Source: an uncultured Ruminococcus sp. (GTDB lineage Bacteria > Bacillota > Clostridia > Lachnospirales > Lachnospiraceae). Taken from it: a DNA stretch of 64,000 nucleotides. The notes below the pieces were generated by a model, which did no database searches, was not told the origin of the DNA, and saw only the letters and a program-made list of their open reading frames with translations. Shown here piece after piece: positions 31,272 to 40,856 of this stretch. A program made the position numbers and the translations under genes. The stretch covers positions 1 through 64,000 of the forward strand of contig FMEL01000019.1 of assembly GCA_900066355.1 (NCBI GenBank), given 5' to 3'. Position 1 is the first letter of the stretch, and each line of letters opens with the position of its first letter.

Positions 31272-32347
31272 AGTACGTTTAAGAGTTTTGTATTATCGTC
31301 GGGCATCATGATGCAGAAGCGGACAAATTCACCGTCCAGACACTGGAAGGAAGAACAGTCGCGGATCATCAGGCCTTTTTTGATGCAGGCCTCAAAGACA
31401 TCGGCGGAAGTCAGACCGTCCCGGCGGATTTTTAATAAGATAAAATTGGCATAGGCAGGATAAACTTTAAAAGTAGGGATATTTTGAAGTTCCTGCTCCA
31501 TGCGGTCACGCTCATCGAGAATCAGATCACGCGTTTCCTGAATGTAGTCGTGGTCACGGAGCATCAGCTCTCCGGCAAAGGCACCAAGACTGTTCAGTGA
31601 CCATGGCGTCTGTTTTTCTCGCATTTTGGAAAGAAATTCCATATTTCCGGTAATTCCGTAACCGAGACGCATGCCCGGTGCAGCATAAAATTTAGAAACA
31701 CCACGCAGTACCATGAGATTGGTAAATTCTCTGGTCAGAGGAATCGCAGTTATTTCTTCGACATCCGGTGCGAACTCTGCGTAAGTTTCATCGATCATGA
31801 CAAAAATATCTTTATCGGCACAGAATGCGATCAGTTTGCGGAGATCCTCCTGCATGACCGCAGAGGAAGTCGGGTTGTTCGGATTGCAGAGAATCAGGAA
31901 ATCATAACCGTTTTCCAGAATTTTGCACAAATCCTCTACATCGAGAGTGAAATTTCGTTCTTCTCGCAGATGATAATATTCCTGTGTGCTTCCGGAGAAA
32001 GAGAGTTCTCTGGAATATTCGGAATATGTCGGTCCGAGAATCAGGGTGTGTTTCGGCGCACGTTCCTGAATCAGAAGTGAAATCAGTTCACTGGAACCGT
32101 TGCCCGGTAAAATAAATTCAGCGGGAATCCTGCAGTATTCTGAGATCGTATTTCTGAGAGACACATAATCTCTGTCCGGATAGGAAGAAAAAAGATCAAC
32201 ATTTTCTGCAATTGCTCTTTTTACAGAGGCGGAGAGTCCCAGCGGATTGACGTTTGCTCCAAATTTGACGATATCTTCTTTATTTAAATGATAGTAGTCA
32301 CATATTTTTTCTATGTCACTTCCATGAAAAACCATTTTTGTAGTCAT
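31259..32347 (-). CDS. CobD/HisC-like PLP-dependent aminotransferase-fold enzyme
   Basis: A 362-residue fold-type I PLP enzyme. The N-terminal HGSDIEKICDYYHLNKEDIVKF then NVNPLG is typical of threonine-phosphate decarboxylase (CobD) and histidinol-phosphate aminotransferase relatives. Further landmarks are GNGSSELI, CNPNNPTS, the Asp-Glu-x-Tyr-Ala-Glu-Phe segment, and SKFYAAPGMRLGY containing the PLP Lys. The Arg in the C-terminal FVRFCIM would bind the carboxylate. CobD makes the aminopropanol-phosphate linker of cobalamin. No other cobalamin or histidine genes are here, so the substrate is open. It is a single gene with its own terminator. Confidence 0.8.
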   Translation of the reverse strand: MTTKMVFHGSDIEKICDYYHLNKEDIVKFGANVNPLGLSASVKRAIAENVDLFSSYPDRDYVSLRNTISEYCRIPAEFILPGNGSSELISLLIQERAPKHTLILGPTYSEYSRELSFSGSTQEYYHLREERNFTLDVEDLCKILENGYDFLILCNPNNPTSSAVMQEDLRKLIAFCADKDIFVMIDETYAEFAPDVEEITAIPLTREFTNLMVLRGVSKFYAAPGMRLGYGITGNMEFLSKMREKQTPWSLNSLGAFAGELMLRDHDYIQETRDLILDERDRMEQELQNIPTFKVYPAYANFILLKIRRDGLTSADVFEACIKKGLMIRDCSSFQCLDGEFVRFCIMMPDDNTKLLNVLKQL

Positions 32348-32409
32348 AAGGTTACACTCCTCATTTTTTCGCTATTTACTATAATAAATCATCGAAGCGT
32401 TTTTTACAA

Positions 32410-32437
32410 TAGACAACCGTCGAAGATGTGTTATACT
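32410..32437 (+). promoter_or_regulatory. Probable promoter of the 32528 gene
   Basis: TAGACA (32410-32415), 16-nt spacer, TATACT (32432-32437), 90 nt before the start. Confidence 0.6.
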
Positions 32438-32527
32438 AGAAAAACAGATGTTATTGTGAACAGAAACAAACAGACAACATTTGTAATAATATTTATAGCA
32501 GACAAAAATGTAAGGTGAGGGATAAAT

Positions 32528-32779
32528 ATGAGACTGCAGATTGTGCAGGATGCACTGAAAACAAAAAATATCAAATATGAATATACCGAAGAGGATGGCT
32601 GCGGCAGCCTTGATTTTATGTTCCGCGGTCTGAAATTTCATGTGTGGGAGTACTGCGATGGAATCTGGGGCGCAGAAACGAACATCTATGAGGCTGGCAG
32701 AAGCGAGGACATCGAGGGTGATTATGAAGAAAAAATTGCCGATGAGATTCTGTCATGGCCGGATATGATCAATAACTGA
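32528..32779 (+). CDS. Small conserved protein of unknown function
   Basis: An 83-residue acidic protein (EEDGCGSLDFMFRGLKFHVWEY, split here as EEDGCGSLDF and FHVWEYCDG) with a pattern of short strands and an acidic C-terminus (SEDIEGDYEEKI). I recognise it as a conserved Lachnospiraceae protein but know no function. GGTGAGGG lies just before the ATG. The acetyltransferase gene begins 13 nt after the stop, so the two are co-transcribed. Confidence 0.8.
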   Translation: MRLQIVQDALKTKNIKYEYTEEDGCGSLDFMFRGLKFHVWEYCDGIWGAETNIYEAGRSEDIEGDYEEKIADEILSWPDMINN

Positions 32780-32792
32780 ACAGGAGAGAAAA

Positions 32793-33356
32793 ATGAAACT
32801 TGTGAATATCGCCGATGAAGGCGCAAAATATAAATGGCAGCTTTACGATCTATATGATAAAGCATTTCCGGAACAGGAGAAAAAGCCCCTGCATGTAATG
32901 GAAAAACTGGTAGCAGATGGAAAGATGGAGATGCTTGCCATGGTCGACGAAGATGAATTCGCAGGACTGGCAATCAATCTGATCGATGCGGAGCAGGATC
33001 GGGCGCTTCTGGATTATTATGCGATCGCACCGGAGAAACGAAATTCCGGATATGGAAGCATGGGACTGGAGGCATTGCTTAAAAAGTTCAAAAATCATAA
33101 ATATATTTTTGAAATAGAAACACAGGATGAAAAAGCAGAAAATGCCGAAGAACGCAAAAGAAGAAAGGCTTTTTATCTTCGGAACGGACTTAGGGAGACA
33201 GGATTGTTTGTAAATGTGTATGATACGGATTTTGAAATCCTTACACCGGACGGTGAGCTGACTTTCTGGGAATATGTAGATTTTCTGCGAGAAGTAATGT
33301 ATGAAGAATACGTACAGATTCTTCGCCCGACTCTGATCGCGATGAAAAAGAAATAG
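32793..33356 (+). CDS. GNAT-family N-acetyltransferase
   Basis: A 187-residue acetyl-CoA-dependent acyltransferase. After the N-terminal FPEQEKKPL, strand 4 reads LLDYYAIAPEKRNSGYGSMG, where the RNSGYGS loop is the acetyl-CoA pyrophosphate site (Q/RxxGxG/A). The C-terminal half holds FEIETQDE and RRKAFYLRNGL, another family hallmark. The substrate is unknown. AGGAGAG precedes the ATG. It is the second gene of the 32528 unit, and the TauE permease follows 55 nt later. Confidence 0.85.
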   Translation: MKLVNIADEGAKYKWQLYDLYDKAFPEQEKKPLHVMEKLVADGKMEMLAMVDEDEFAGLAINLIDAEQDRALLDYYAIAPEKRNSGYGSMGLEALLKKFKNHKYIFEIETQDEKAENAEERKRRKAFYLRNGLRETGLFVNVYDTDFEILTPDGELTFWEYVDFLREVMYEEYVQILRPTLIAMKKK

Positions 33357-33411
33357 CAAATAATATAACAGACAGTAATAAAAATACAAAAGGAAATTGA
33401 GGACAGGGAAT

Positions 33412-34182
33412 GTGGGAGAGAATGTAATTTTAGTTTATCTGGTAGTATGTTTTTTTGTATTTCTGGCGGGATTTGTAGATTCGATTGCCGGAGGAGGCGG
33501 ACTGATCTCGCTTCCGGCATATATGATCGCAGGGCTGCCTGTACATACAGCAATTGCAACAAATAAAATGAGCAGTTTTATGGGGACTTCTGTATCGTCT
33601 TTTTACTACATGAAAAAAGGCTTTATGAAGTGGAGAATCTGTATTCCTGCTGTTTTTGGTGCGATTGCCGGTTCCTGGATGGGTTCTCATCTGGCACTTC
33701 TGATTTCGGAGAGCGTTTTGAAGATTGCCATGCTGATCGTGCTGCCGATAATTTTGTTTTATGTTCTGAGGAACAACGCGCTTAAAGGAAATGAGGAAAA
33801 TACAACAGACGTAATTGATGGAATGCTGATTTTTAAATGCGTGATCATTGCGGTCGTAATCGGTGTATATGACGGTATTTACGGACCGGGAACGGGTACA
33901 TTTCTGATGCTTTTGTTTACGGGATTCTGTCATATGACACTGAATGATGCAGCAGGAACCACAAAAGCGATCAACCTGACAACCAATATCACGGCCCTTG
34001 TGGTATTTCTGATCAATGGTAAAGTACTTCTTCCATTGGGAATTGCAGCCGGGGTATGCAATATGGCGGGCAATTATCTCGGAAGCCACAGTTTTACATC
34101 TAATGGACACAAGATCGTAAAACCGGTTATGATCGTGGTGATCGTGATTTTCTTTATTAAAGTATTGACAGAATTGATTTGA
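33412..34182 (+). CDS. TauE/SafE-family membrane permease
   Basis: An integral membrane protein of about 256 residues with eight predicted helices and the family repeat motif: AGFVDSIAGGGGLISLPA near the N-terminus and GVYDGIYGPGTGTF in the second half. The family exports sulfite, sulfoacetate or related organic anions, but the substrate is not evident here. The start is uncertain. GTG at 33412 has GAGGACAGGG upstream, while TTG at 33397 in the same frame lacks spacing to a ribosome site. The gene ends at a bidirectional terminator shared with the convergent glycerophosphotransferase gene. Confidence 0.85.
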   Translation: MGENVILVYLVVCFFVFLAGFVDSIAGGGGLISLPAYMIAGLPVHTAIATNKMSSFMGTSVSSFYYMKKGFMKWRICIPAVFGAIAGSWMGSHLALLISESVLKIAMLIVLPIILFYVLRNNALKGNEENTTDVIDGMLIFKCVIIAVVIGVYDGIYGPGTGTFLMLLFTGFCHMTLNDAAGTTKAINLTTNITALVVFLINGKVLLPLGIAAGVCNMAGNYLGSHSFTSNGHKIVKPVMIVVIVIFFIKVLTELI

Positions 34183-34187
34183 AACAA

Positions 34188-34219
34188 CAAAAGCCAGAGC
34201 TTAATAGCCCTGGCTTTTG
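34188..34219. terminator. Bidirectional terminator between tauE-like and tagF-like genes
   Basis: CAAAAGCCAG and CTGGCTTTTG pair around a 12-nt loop. Both strands end in a short T tract. Confidence 0.85.
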
Positions 34220-35754
34220 ATATATTCATAAGTTCTCTTGCAGTTGTCATGGTCTCTGGCAACAAATAAATTTTCGCGCATTGCGGTATAAGTTTCTTTT
34301 TCCCGAAAACCATTTTCGGCGTACTCGCGGATGAGACGTACCAGCTCATTCTGCTTTGTACAACGGTCACCGAACAGATCTTTTTCCATATCTATATAGC
34401 TTCCGTTGGTTTCGTTGTACTGTTTCAGATCGAACTGATAAAAAAGTATCGGTTTTTCCAGATAATAAGCATCCCAGCAGGCACTTGAATAATCTGTGAT
34501 CATCATGGAACAGCCCATAAGAAGCTGATTCAGAGGCACGGAATTGAAAGAAATCAGTTCGATCAGATTATTATCAGCATGGAAATTATCAATAAATTCC
34601 CTGAGCTTCGGATGAATATAAAATACAAGCCGAATCTGTTTTTCTTTCAGATAATCCAATAACTCCTGATCATTCAGAAGGGAAGTATAGTGCCGATAAT
34701 AACTGCTCTGACAAAACAGCTCATCATTCTGGCCTTCCAGCCAGCTTCGCCATGTCGGCATCAGCAATATAAACGGATGTGCCGGATCAGCGGTGTTTTC
34801 CAGCTTGTCCCAGCGTGCGAGTCCGGTGACAGGGACTTTGGACGGTTCGTATTCCATATGCTGTGTGATGATATTTTTTTCAAATTCAGAGGATGCCGTA
34901 AAATATGTCACAGGCGAGGAAGAATGCACCCCAAAAAGATTATCTACATTTTTAAGGTACAGCACGCCATGCTGAAGAAAATAGAGTTTTTGTTTATTGA
35001 TCTCTCTTGTGATAGGGTTCGGCATCGGTTTCCAGATATAGGCATGGTGACGTCCGTCCGGAGAAATATACAGATCCGCAGTCAAAAGATACAGAATATG
35101 GCGAAAACTCAGGAAAGGGATCACGTTTTTACTGTATTTCTGCATGTCATTCCACTGAGGAGATTTCCGGTCCAGAATAAAGTAGACATTCTTTTCATTT
35201 TGTTTCATACAGTATTCAAAAAAGTAAAAACCATTTTCCTGCGCGGTGACACAGAATTTTTCGTAAATCAGCCATATATGATGTTTCTTGAGGAGTTTGC
35301 CGAATATTTTATAAATAGCAAAAGCGGACAGTTCCTTTATTCGGAAACTGAGTCGGTCATGTGGCTGCCAGTGACGGCATCGAAGCAGGAAACTGTGACC
35401 GGAGCCGCCCATCGGGAAATACACGAAATCACCCCGACGGACATAGTGCCTTCCGAGAAGGAGGGCAAGACGGACTTTGCTGTCAAGAACGGCTGTGTAA
35501 ACAGTATCGGAAGTCGTGTCCTGAAAAACCAGTGCCCAGTCACCGTCATTTTGTTCCAGAAAAGAGACGTCAATCTTTAGTACCATTTCTGATGAATCGT
35601 CTATCGACAGTTCTACAGGATGTGAAAAATGAAATCCTGTATTCTGAAAAACGATTGAAGCCTGAAGCTGTGTGGCTTTCTCAGGACGACTCAGAAGCAG
35701 AATGAGCCTTTTCTTTTTTATTTTTAAGTTTTTAATATGAAGTGTTTGTTCCAT
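34201..35754 (-). CDS. CDP-glycerol glycerophosphotransferase family protein (TagF-like), paralogue 1
   Basis: A 517-residue glycosyltransferase-fold enzyme that transfers glycerol-phosphate (or a similar alditol phosphate) from CDP-glycerol to a growing teichoic-acid-type polymer at the membrane. Catalytic-domain landmarks are FLQHGVLYLKNVD, GLARWDKL, LMPTWRSWLEGQ, ITDYSSACWDAYYL and YQFDLKQYNETNGSYIDM near the C-terminus. The N-terminal 200 residues are a beta-rich module also seen in the two paralogues. The start at 35754 has AGGAAGG 5 nt upstream, and an ATG at 35772 in frame does not. It is the second gene of a minus-strand pair, 30 nt after paralogue 2. Confidence 0.88.
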   Translation of the reverse strand: MEQTLHIKNLKIKKKRLILLLSRPEKATQLQASIVFQNTGFHFSHPVELSIDDSSEMVLKIDVSFLEQNDGDWALVFQDTTSDTVYTAVLDSKVRLALLLGRHYVRRGDFVYFPMGGSGHSFLLRCRHWQPHDRLSFRIKELSAFAIYKIFGKLLKKHHIWLIYEKFCVTAQENGFYFFEYCMKQNEKNVYFILDRKSPQWNDMQKYSKNVIPFLSFRHILYLLTADLYISPDGRHHAYIWKPMPNPITREINKQKLYFLQHGVLYLKNVDNLFGVHSSSPVTYFTASSEFEKNIITQHMEYEPSKVPVTGLARWDKLENTADPAHPFILLMPTWRSWLEGQNDELFCQSSYYRHYTSLLNDQELLDYLKEKQIRLVFYIHPKLREFIDNFHADNNLIELISFNSVPLNQLLMGCSMMITDYSSACWDAYYLEKPILFYQFDLKQYNETNGSYIDMEKDLFGDRCTKQNELVRLIREYAENGFREKETYTAMRENLFVARDHDNCKRTYEYIKSQGY

Positions 35755-35784
35755 AAAAACCTTCCTGATCATGGATGAAGGCGA

Positions 35785-37890
35785 TTATTTCCGCTTCATC
35801 CATTTTTTGATTTCTTCGCAGATATGTCTGCTGTGTTCGTGATCTTCAAACCGGAAATATTCCTGCTGCATTTGTTCATATTTTGGTTCCATGCGGAAGC
35901 CATTCTGGATTGTTTTTTCCAGAGAATCCAGCAGCTGATCAAGAGTTTCGGCACGGTCACCAAAGAGGTCTGTCTTCATGTCAATGTAGCTGCCATGTGC
36001 TTCATTGTATTTGTCCAGATCAAACTGGTAAAACAGAGTCGGCTTGTTCTGGTACAGGACATCCCAGGAGACACTGGAATAATCCGTGATCAGCATTTTG
36101 CACTGCATCAGCAGTTCATTTACCGGTGTGTCACCGAAAGATTTCAGGTGAATACGGTCGCCTGCAATGTGGAAAGATTCCGTATGTGTCTGGAAAATCG
36201 CGTGCAGATAAAAATTTGCGTGCAGATCATATTTTTCCAGAATATCTTTAAAACGCTGAGAATTAAGCAGTGCTGCATAATGCCGGAAATAGTCGCTTTC
36301 TTCAAATTCGCGGTCAGAAGCACCTTCCAGCCAGCTTCTCCATGTCGGCATAACCAGAATATCATGTGAATTCTGAGATTTGTCTTTTAATACATCCCAA
36401 CGTGCGAAACCGGTATTGATCACTTCATCCGGTTCATAATCAAAGTTATCAATTACGATCTGCTTTTCCTTTTCACTTGTAACAACAAAAAGATCGCAGC
36501 TACCCGGCTTGCCTTTGCCATAGAAGAAATCGACACGTTTCAATGCTGTAACCCCATGCTGAAGAAACACGAACGGCAGATTTTTCGTATATCTGGTAAA
36601 AATACTGTGGCGGCTTCTCTGTGCGTAAATATGACTGCGGGCATCGGTACTTACGAGCAGTTCGGCAGCAAGGATATAACACATATGACGGATTGTCATA
36701 AAGTGTACAACATTTTTCTTATATGGACGGATCATATCATAGTCAGGAGAATCTTTCGTGATCACATAGTAAATTTTCTGACCGAGATAGGTTTCCTCGT
36801 CATGGTCCATGCAGTGTTTGAAGAAATAATATCCGTTGTCCTGTGCTCTGGTCGAGTATTTCTCGTCTACAAGGCAGATATGTTTCTTTTTCCAGTAAGG
36901 CTTTGCTATATTATAAAGAAACATTGCAGTAAATTCCTTCAAAACGATATCAAAACCATCGTATTGTTCGCGGGCACGATTGATCAGCGCCAGTTTGGCT
37001 CCGCCGGTGTAATAAGGATAGACATAAAAATCATCCGGTGTGCGGAAAGAACCATTGTACAGGAATTTCATGAACATACGACGGCGTGGTGGGATGAGAA
37101 TCTGTATAAGACTGGTGCGTTCGGTGTCGGAATCGAAAAGCTGAATCATGACATCCCAGTAAAGTCCGTTCCAGTCAATCGTGTGGAGATCAAGTGTTAT
37201 TTTTATGCGAAGAAGCTCTCCGTTTTCTTTAATTCGGACCGTCTTAAAATCATAGGAAATGGCATCTTCGAGAAGCTTGTTACGAAAACGCAAAATGCTT
37301 TTCTGGTATTTGAGAGAACCGGGGTTCAGGTCAAAAGTAATCCGAAGAATTCCGCCGCGCATGTTTAAGCCCTTTAACTCGCAGCGGTGGAATAACTGCA
37401 CGTGGTGGTTGCGGCTGTGCAGAGTGATAGTAAGCGACTGGTCGGAAACGGCCTCCGGGTTAAGACCAAGCTCCACGATACGTTCGGTCGGAGGTACTTT
37501 AACATCATCTTTCAGATAAATGTCTTCGATAAAAATATGAGGTGCCGGGGCAGAAGTGAAACCGGAAATTTCGTGCAGGCGATAGTAGGAAATTTTTGAT
37601 GTAGTGGTCATTTCTGCAAGCAGACGGAAGGTTTTTGTGTAACGATATTCGTAAAATTCCTGCAATGCGGTAAAATCCAGAAGATAAGTGTCTGAAGACA
37701 GACTGGAGATTCCCGGATATAAGATGGTTCTGGTATCAGTGTCTTTCAGTAAAAAACGGACAGAATCTGTCGGTGATACCGGAGTGTTTATCAGTTTTAA
37801 AGTGATTCTGCCTTCGACGGCAGATATAATTTCAACATCGAGAGAACCTGTGATCGTCAGGTTAGATGAAGAATTTTGATTGCTGAGCAT
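35785..37890 (-). CDS. CDP-glycerol glycerophosphotransferase family protein (TagF-like), paralogue 2
   Basis: The largest of three paralogues at 701 residues, with an N-terminal extension of about 200 beta-rich residues before the shared module. The catalytic domain has FLQHGVTALKRVDFFYGKG, NTGFARWDVLKD, VMPTWRSWLEGAS, LITDYSSVSWDVLYQ and LYQFDLDKYNEAHGSYIDM. The start at 37890 follows CAAGGAGGCATT. It is probably the first gene of the unit with paralogue 1. The product should act on the inner face of the membrane in synthesis of a phosphate-linked surface polymer. Confidence 0.88.
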   Translation of the reverse strand: MLSNQNSSSNLTITGSLDVEIISAVEGRITLKLINTPVSPTDSVRFLLKDTDTRTILYPGISSLSSDTYLLDFTALQEFYEYRYTKTFRLLAEMTTTSKISYYRLHEISGFTSAPAPHIFIEDIYLKDDVKVPPTERIVELGLNPEAVSDQSLTITLHSRNHHVQLFHRCELKGLNMRGGILRITFDLNPGSLKYQKSILRFRNKLLEDAISYDFKTVRIKENGELLRIKITLDLHTIDWNGLYWDVMIQLFDSDTERTSLIQILIPPRRRMFMKFLYNGSFRTPDDFYVYPYYTGGAKLALINRAREQYDGFDIVLKEFTAMFLYNIAKPYWKKKHICLVDEKYSTRAQDNGYYFFKHCMDHDEETYLGQKIYYVITKDSPDYDMIRPYKKNVVHFMTIRHMCYILAAELLVSTDARSHIYAQRSRHSIFTRYTKNLPFVFLQHGVTALKRVDFFYGKGKPGSCDLFVVTSEKEKQIVIDNFDYEPDEVINTGFARWDVLKDKSQNSHDILVMPTWRSWLEGASDREFEESDYFRHYAALLNSQRFKDILEKYDLHANFYLHAIFQTHTESFHIAGDRIHLKSFGDTPVNELLMQCKMLITDYSSVSWDVLYQNKPTLFYQFDLDKYNEAHGSYIDMKTDLFGDRAETLDQLLDSLEKTIQNGFRMEPKYEQMQQEYFRFEDHEHSRHICEEIKKWMKRK

Positions 37891-38054
37891 AATGCCTCCT
37901 TGATAAAATAGTGTCCTTTTGGCGGACGTTTTGTGAAATTGTGCATTCATTATAACATAGGGGAGAGTGCAAAACAACGAGGAGAAAATTGACAAAGGAT
38001 ATTGCCGTGGGATAAAATAGTTTGAAAGGCAGAAAATCAGAAAGGAAACTACAG

Positions 38055-39191
38055 ATGAATGTAAAAAGCAGATTTACAAAAAATAATACGCTGGCAATGA
38101 AGGGAATTGCGATTTCTTTTTTGCTTTTTTATCATTGTTTTTCGAAGAAATCCAGGATGGGCGGCATGTATGTGGATTTTGCACCGCTTTCCAGAGAAGT
38201 GGCAATGATGATCAGCCGCTGTATGGTTCAGTGCGTTGGGCTGTTTGCTTTTTTGTCTGTATATGGACTTACACGTTCTGTAAAAAAGAAATATCAGTCT
38301 TATGAGTTCAGTGGCCGGGAAGGAACTATGTTTGTACTGGAGAGATATCTGCATCTGGTACTGTTCTTTACAATTCCCTTTTTCTTCTGTATGGGTGTGA
38401 CATTTCTGACAGATACATCCAGTTATGCGAAGGGGCTGGTAAGTGCACTGGTCAGTATTGTCATGGATTTCTTCTGTGTGGGACATCTTTTTGGCACACA
38501 GGTGCTGATCAGTACCTGGTGGTATTTAAGTCTGGAAGTACTTCTCATCGTATTTCTTCCGTTTGTTCTGCGTTTTTATCGGAAATACAGTTGGCTGATC
38601 GTACTTATGTTTCTGCTTCCGGGAAGCTTTCTGATTGAAAAGCATGTGCATCTTACAAAATATCTGTTTGTGATGCCGCTTGCAGTATGTTTTGCAGATC
38701 AGGATGTACTGGAGAGAATCCGCGATTTTATGATTGTCAGAAACAAATGGATGAATAAAATCCTTAAGTTTGCGATAGAAACGATTGTCATGTGTGCACT
38801 TTTTATGTTCTGGTACAGTAAATGGGGCAGAAATCATTTTGAATTTGTGCTGAACGGACTGATCCCGGTGTCTGTGATCTGCTGGTCGTATGAATTTTTG
38901 ATCAATCTTCCGGTGATCCGTGAAATCCTGCAGTTCATGGGAAAACATTCTGCGAATGTATTTTACATACATAGTTTTATCCGTGCAAAATGGATTGGAA
39001 ATTTTGTATATTCCTTTGGACATGCATTTCTGATCTGGTTTGTATTGATGGCGAGCAGCATCGTGATTTCAATCTTTTTGGAGGGAATAAAAAAAGCCGT
39101 TCGGTTTGAACGGCTTTCGGGAAAAATAACAGATAGAATTCTGGGCTGGGCAGACAAAATACTCTGGTGCGTCAGCAGAAACGACGTTTGA
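38055..39191 (+). CDS. Acyltransferase-3 family membrane protein
   Basis: A 378-residue integral membrane protein of the acyltransferase-3 (OafA/NolL) type. The N-terminal NTLAMKGIAISFLLFYHCF contains the His of the family's first helix, followed by about ten helices and a positively charged C-terminus. These enzymes add O-acetyl or other acyl groups to surface polysaccharides. Placed among three glycerophosphotransferase genes, it may modify the same polymer. The start at 38055 follows AAAGGAA, with an in-frame TTG at 38022 less likely. The last 20 nt overlap the convergent paralogue 3, and the coding region hides that gene's terminator. Confidence 0.82.
   Translation: MNVKSRFTKNNTLAMKGIAISFLLFYHCFSKKSRMGGMYVDFAPLSREVAMMISRCMVQCVGLFAFLSVYGLTRSVKKKYQSYEFSGREGTMFVLERYLHLVLFFTIPFFFCMGVTFLTDTSSYAKGLVSALVSIVMDFFCVGHLFGTQVLISTWWYLSLEVLLIVFLPFVLRFYRKYSWLIVLMFLLPGSFLIEKHVHLTKYLFVMPLAVCFADQDVLERIRDFMIVRNKWMNKILKFAIETIVMCALFMFWYSKWGRNHFEFVLNGLIPVSVICWSYEFLINLPVIREILQFMGKHSANVFYIHSFIRAKWIGNFVYSFGHAFLIWFVLMASSIVISIFLEGIKKAVRFERLSGKITDRILGWADKILWCVSRNDV
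39089..39117 (-). terminator. Minus-strand terminator embedded in the acyltransferase gene
   Basis: AAAGCCGTTC and GAACGGCTTT pair around GGTTT. On the minus strand the stem is followed by seven T. It lies 55 nt beyond the stop codon of the glycerophosphotransferase at 39172-40800, inside the coding sequence of the convergent gene (codons for KKAVRFERL). Confidence 0.88.
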
Positions 39192-40800
39192 TGGCTTTAC
39201 AGATCTGTCGGCTGTGCTGCTGATCCTTAAACTGAAAATATTCCGAACGCTGTCGGGCATAGGCTGGTTTTAATGCAAAGTCATGTTCGGCAGCTTTTTC
39301 TATGAGATCAAACAGTTCAGATGAAGTTTCGGCACGGTCACCAAACAGATCTTTATGCATATCAATGTAGCTGCCGTGAGCCTCATTGTACTGATCAAGG
39401 TCAAACTGATAAAACAGAGTCGGTTTGTTCTGGTAAAGCATATCCCAGCAGACGCTGGAATAATCTGTGATCAGCATACGGCATTTCATCAGCATCTCGT
39501 TTACGGGTGTATCCCCGAATGAAAGTACATGGATCCTGTTACTTGCTATACGGAAGGTCTTAAGGTGGCTCTGAAACTTGGCGTGCAGATAAAAATAAAT
39601 CTGAAGGTCATATTTTTCCAGAATTTCACTGAAACGTTCGGAGTTAAGAAGCTGCATATAGTTTCGGAAGTAGTCACTGTTTTCAAATGCTTCATCTGAA
39701 ACTGAATCGAGCCAGTTTCGCCAGGTCGGCATAATCAGGATATTATGGCTTTCCTGAGAGCAGTCTTTCAGAACATCCCAGCGTGCAAATCCGGTATTGG
39801 CGACTTCGGCCGGTTCATAACCAAAATTGTCGAGAATGATTTTTTCTTCCATCGTATTTGTGACGATAAAGAGATCACAGGCACTGCGGTTTCCTTTTCC
39901 ATAAATAGAATCGACACGTTTCAGGGCAGTTACGCCATGTTGGAGAAAAACAGATTTCTTCTTTTTTATATAGCGGTTAAAAATACTGTGCCGGCACTGT
40001 GTTGCATATGCATGGTATTTGGAGTCGGAACTGATGATCAGCTCCGCGGCGAGAAGGCAGCACATATGACGGAGCGACATAAAAGGAATAATATTTCTGC
40101 CGTATGGTGCGACTTTCGGATAGTCCGGTGATTTTTTATCTATAATATACAAAATCTTCTTATTTAAATAAGCCTGTTCATTGTTTTCCATGCAGTGTTT
40201 GAAAAAGTAATAGCCGTTATCCTGTGCCATGGAAGAAAATTTTTCACATACAAGGCAGATATGCTGCTTTTTCCAGTAGCTGCGAGTGAGACGGTAGAGC
40301 AGGACCGCAAATATTTCCTTATAAATAAGAGAAGTGCTGTCGTATGGAGTACACTCACGGTAGGCGAATGCCAGCGTTTTATCTCCGGTATAAAATGGAT
40401 AGAAAGAAAAGCCGTTTTCGGTATGATGCGCTCCGTTATAAAGGAATTTATGAAAAAGCCGTTGCCGGGTATCCATATGGACAGGAATCTCTGCAAGCTC
40501 CCCGGATGCAGGATCTTCCAATATGATGTATACGTGCCAGTACAGGCTTTTGAGCAGCAGATCCTTAAGGTTCAGCGAAATCTGCAAGCGCACAGTGGAT
40601 TTTCTATCAGCAATGAGATCTGTCCGGAAATCAAAGGAAGTGGCATCTTCGTTCAGTTTATTCTGATAGGAGAGAACAGTTTTTACATATTTAAAAGAAC
40701 CGGCTGTAAGATCTGCGCTGATATTCAGGTTTCCATGGCGGAATCGGATGGAGCGCAGAGAGCAGGACGCAGCCGGGGTGGAAAGTGTCTGATCGGTCAT
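39172..40800 (-). CDS. CDP-glycerol glycerophosphotransferase family protein (TagF-like), paralogue 3
   Basis: A 542-residue member of the same family as the genes at 34201 and 35785, closest to paralogue 2 across the shared module. Landmarks are FLQHGVTALKRVDSIYGKG, NTGFARWDVLKDC, IMPTWRNWLDSVS, LITDYSSVCWDMLYQ and LYQFDLDQYNEAHGSYIDM. It lacks the extra N-terminal domain of paralogue 2. The ATG at 40800 follows CGGAGGACTT. It is read away from the rplJ leader and ends at the terminator inside the acyltransferase gene. Confidence 0.88.
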   Translation of the reverse strand: MTDQTLSTPAASCSLRSIRFRHGNLNISADLTAGSFKYVKTVLSYQNKLNEDATSFDFRTDLIADRKSTVRLQISLNLKDLLLKSLYWHVYIILEDPASGELAEIPVHMDTRQRLFHKFLYNGAHHTENGFSFYPFYTGDKTLAFAYRECTPYDSTSLIYKEIFAVLLYRLTRSYWKKQHICLVCEKFSSMAQDNGYYFFKHCMENNEQAYLNKKILYIIDKKSPDYPKVAPYGRNIIPFMSLRHMCCLLAAELIISSDSKYHAYATQCRHSIFNRYIKKKKSVFLQHGVTALKRVDSIYGKGNRSACDLFIVTNTMEEKIILDNFGYEPAEVANTGFARWDVLKDCSQESHNILIMPTWRNWLDSVSDEAFENSDYFRNYMQLLNSERFSEILEKYDLQIYFYLHAKFQSHLKTFRIASNRIHVLSFGDTPVNEMLMKCRMLITDYSSVCWDMLYQNKPTLFYQFDLDQYNEAHGSYIDMHKDLFGDRAETSSELFDLIEKAAEHDFALKPAYARQRSEYFQFKDQQHSRQICKAIKRRFC

Positions 40801-40856
40801 AAGTCCTCCGAAAAAATTTTTTCTATATTATATCATAAAAAAATCGGAATAAACAG

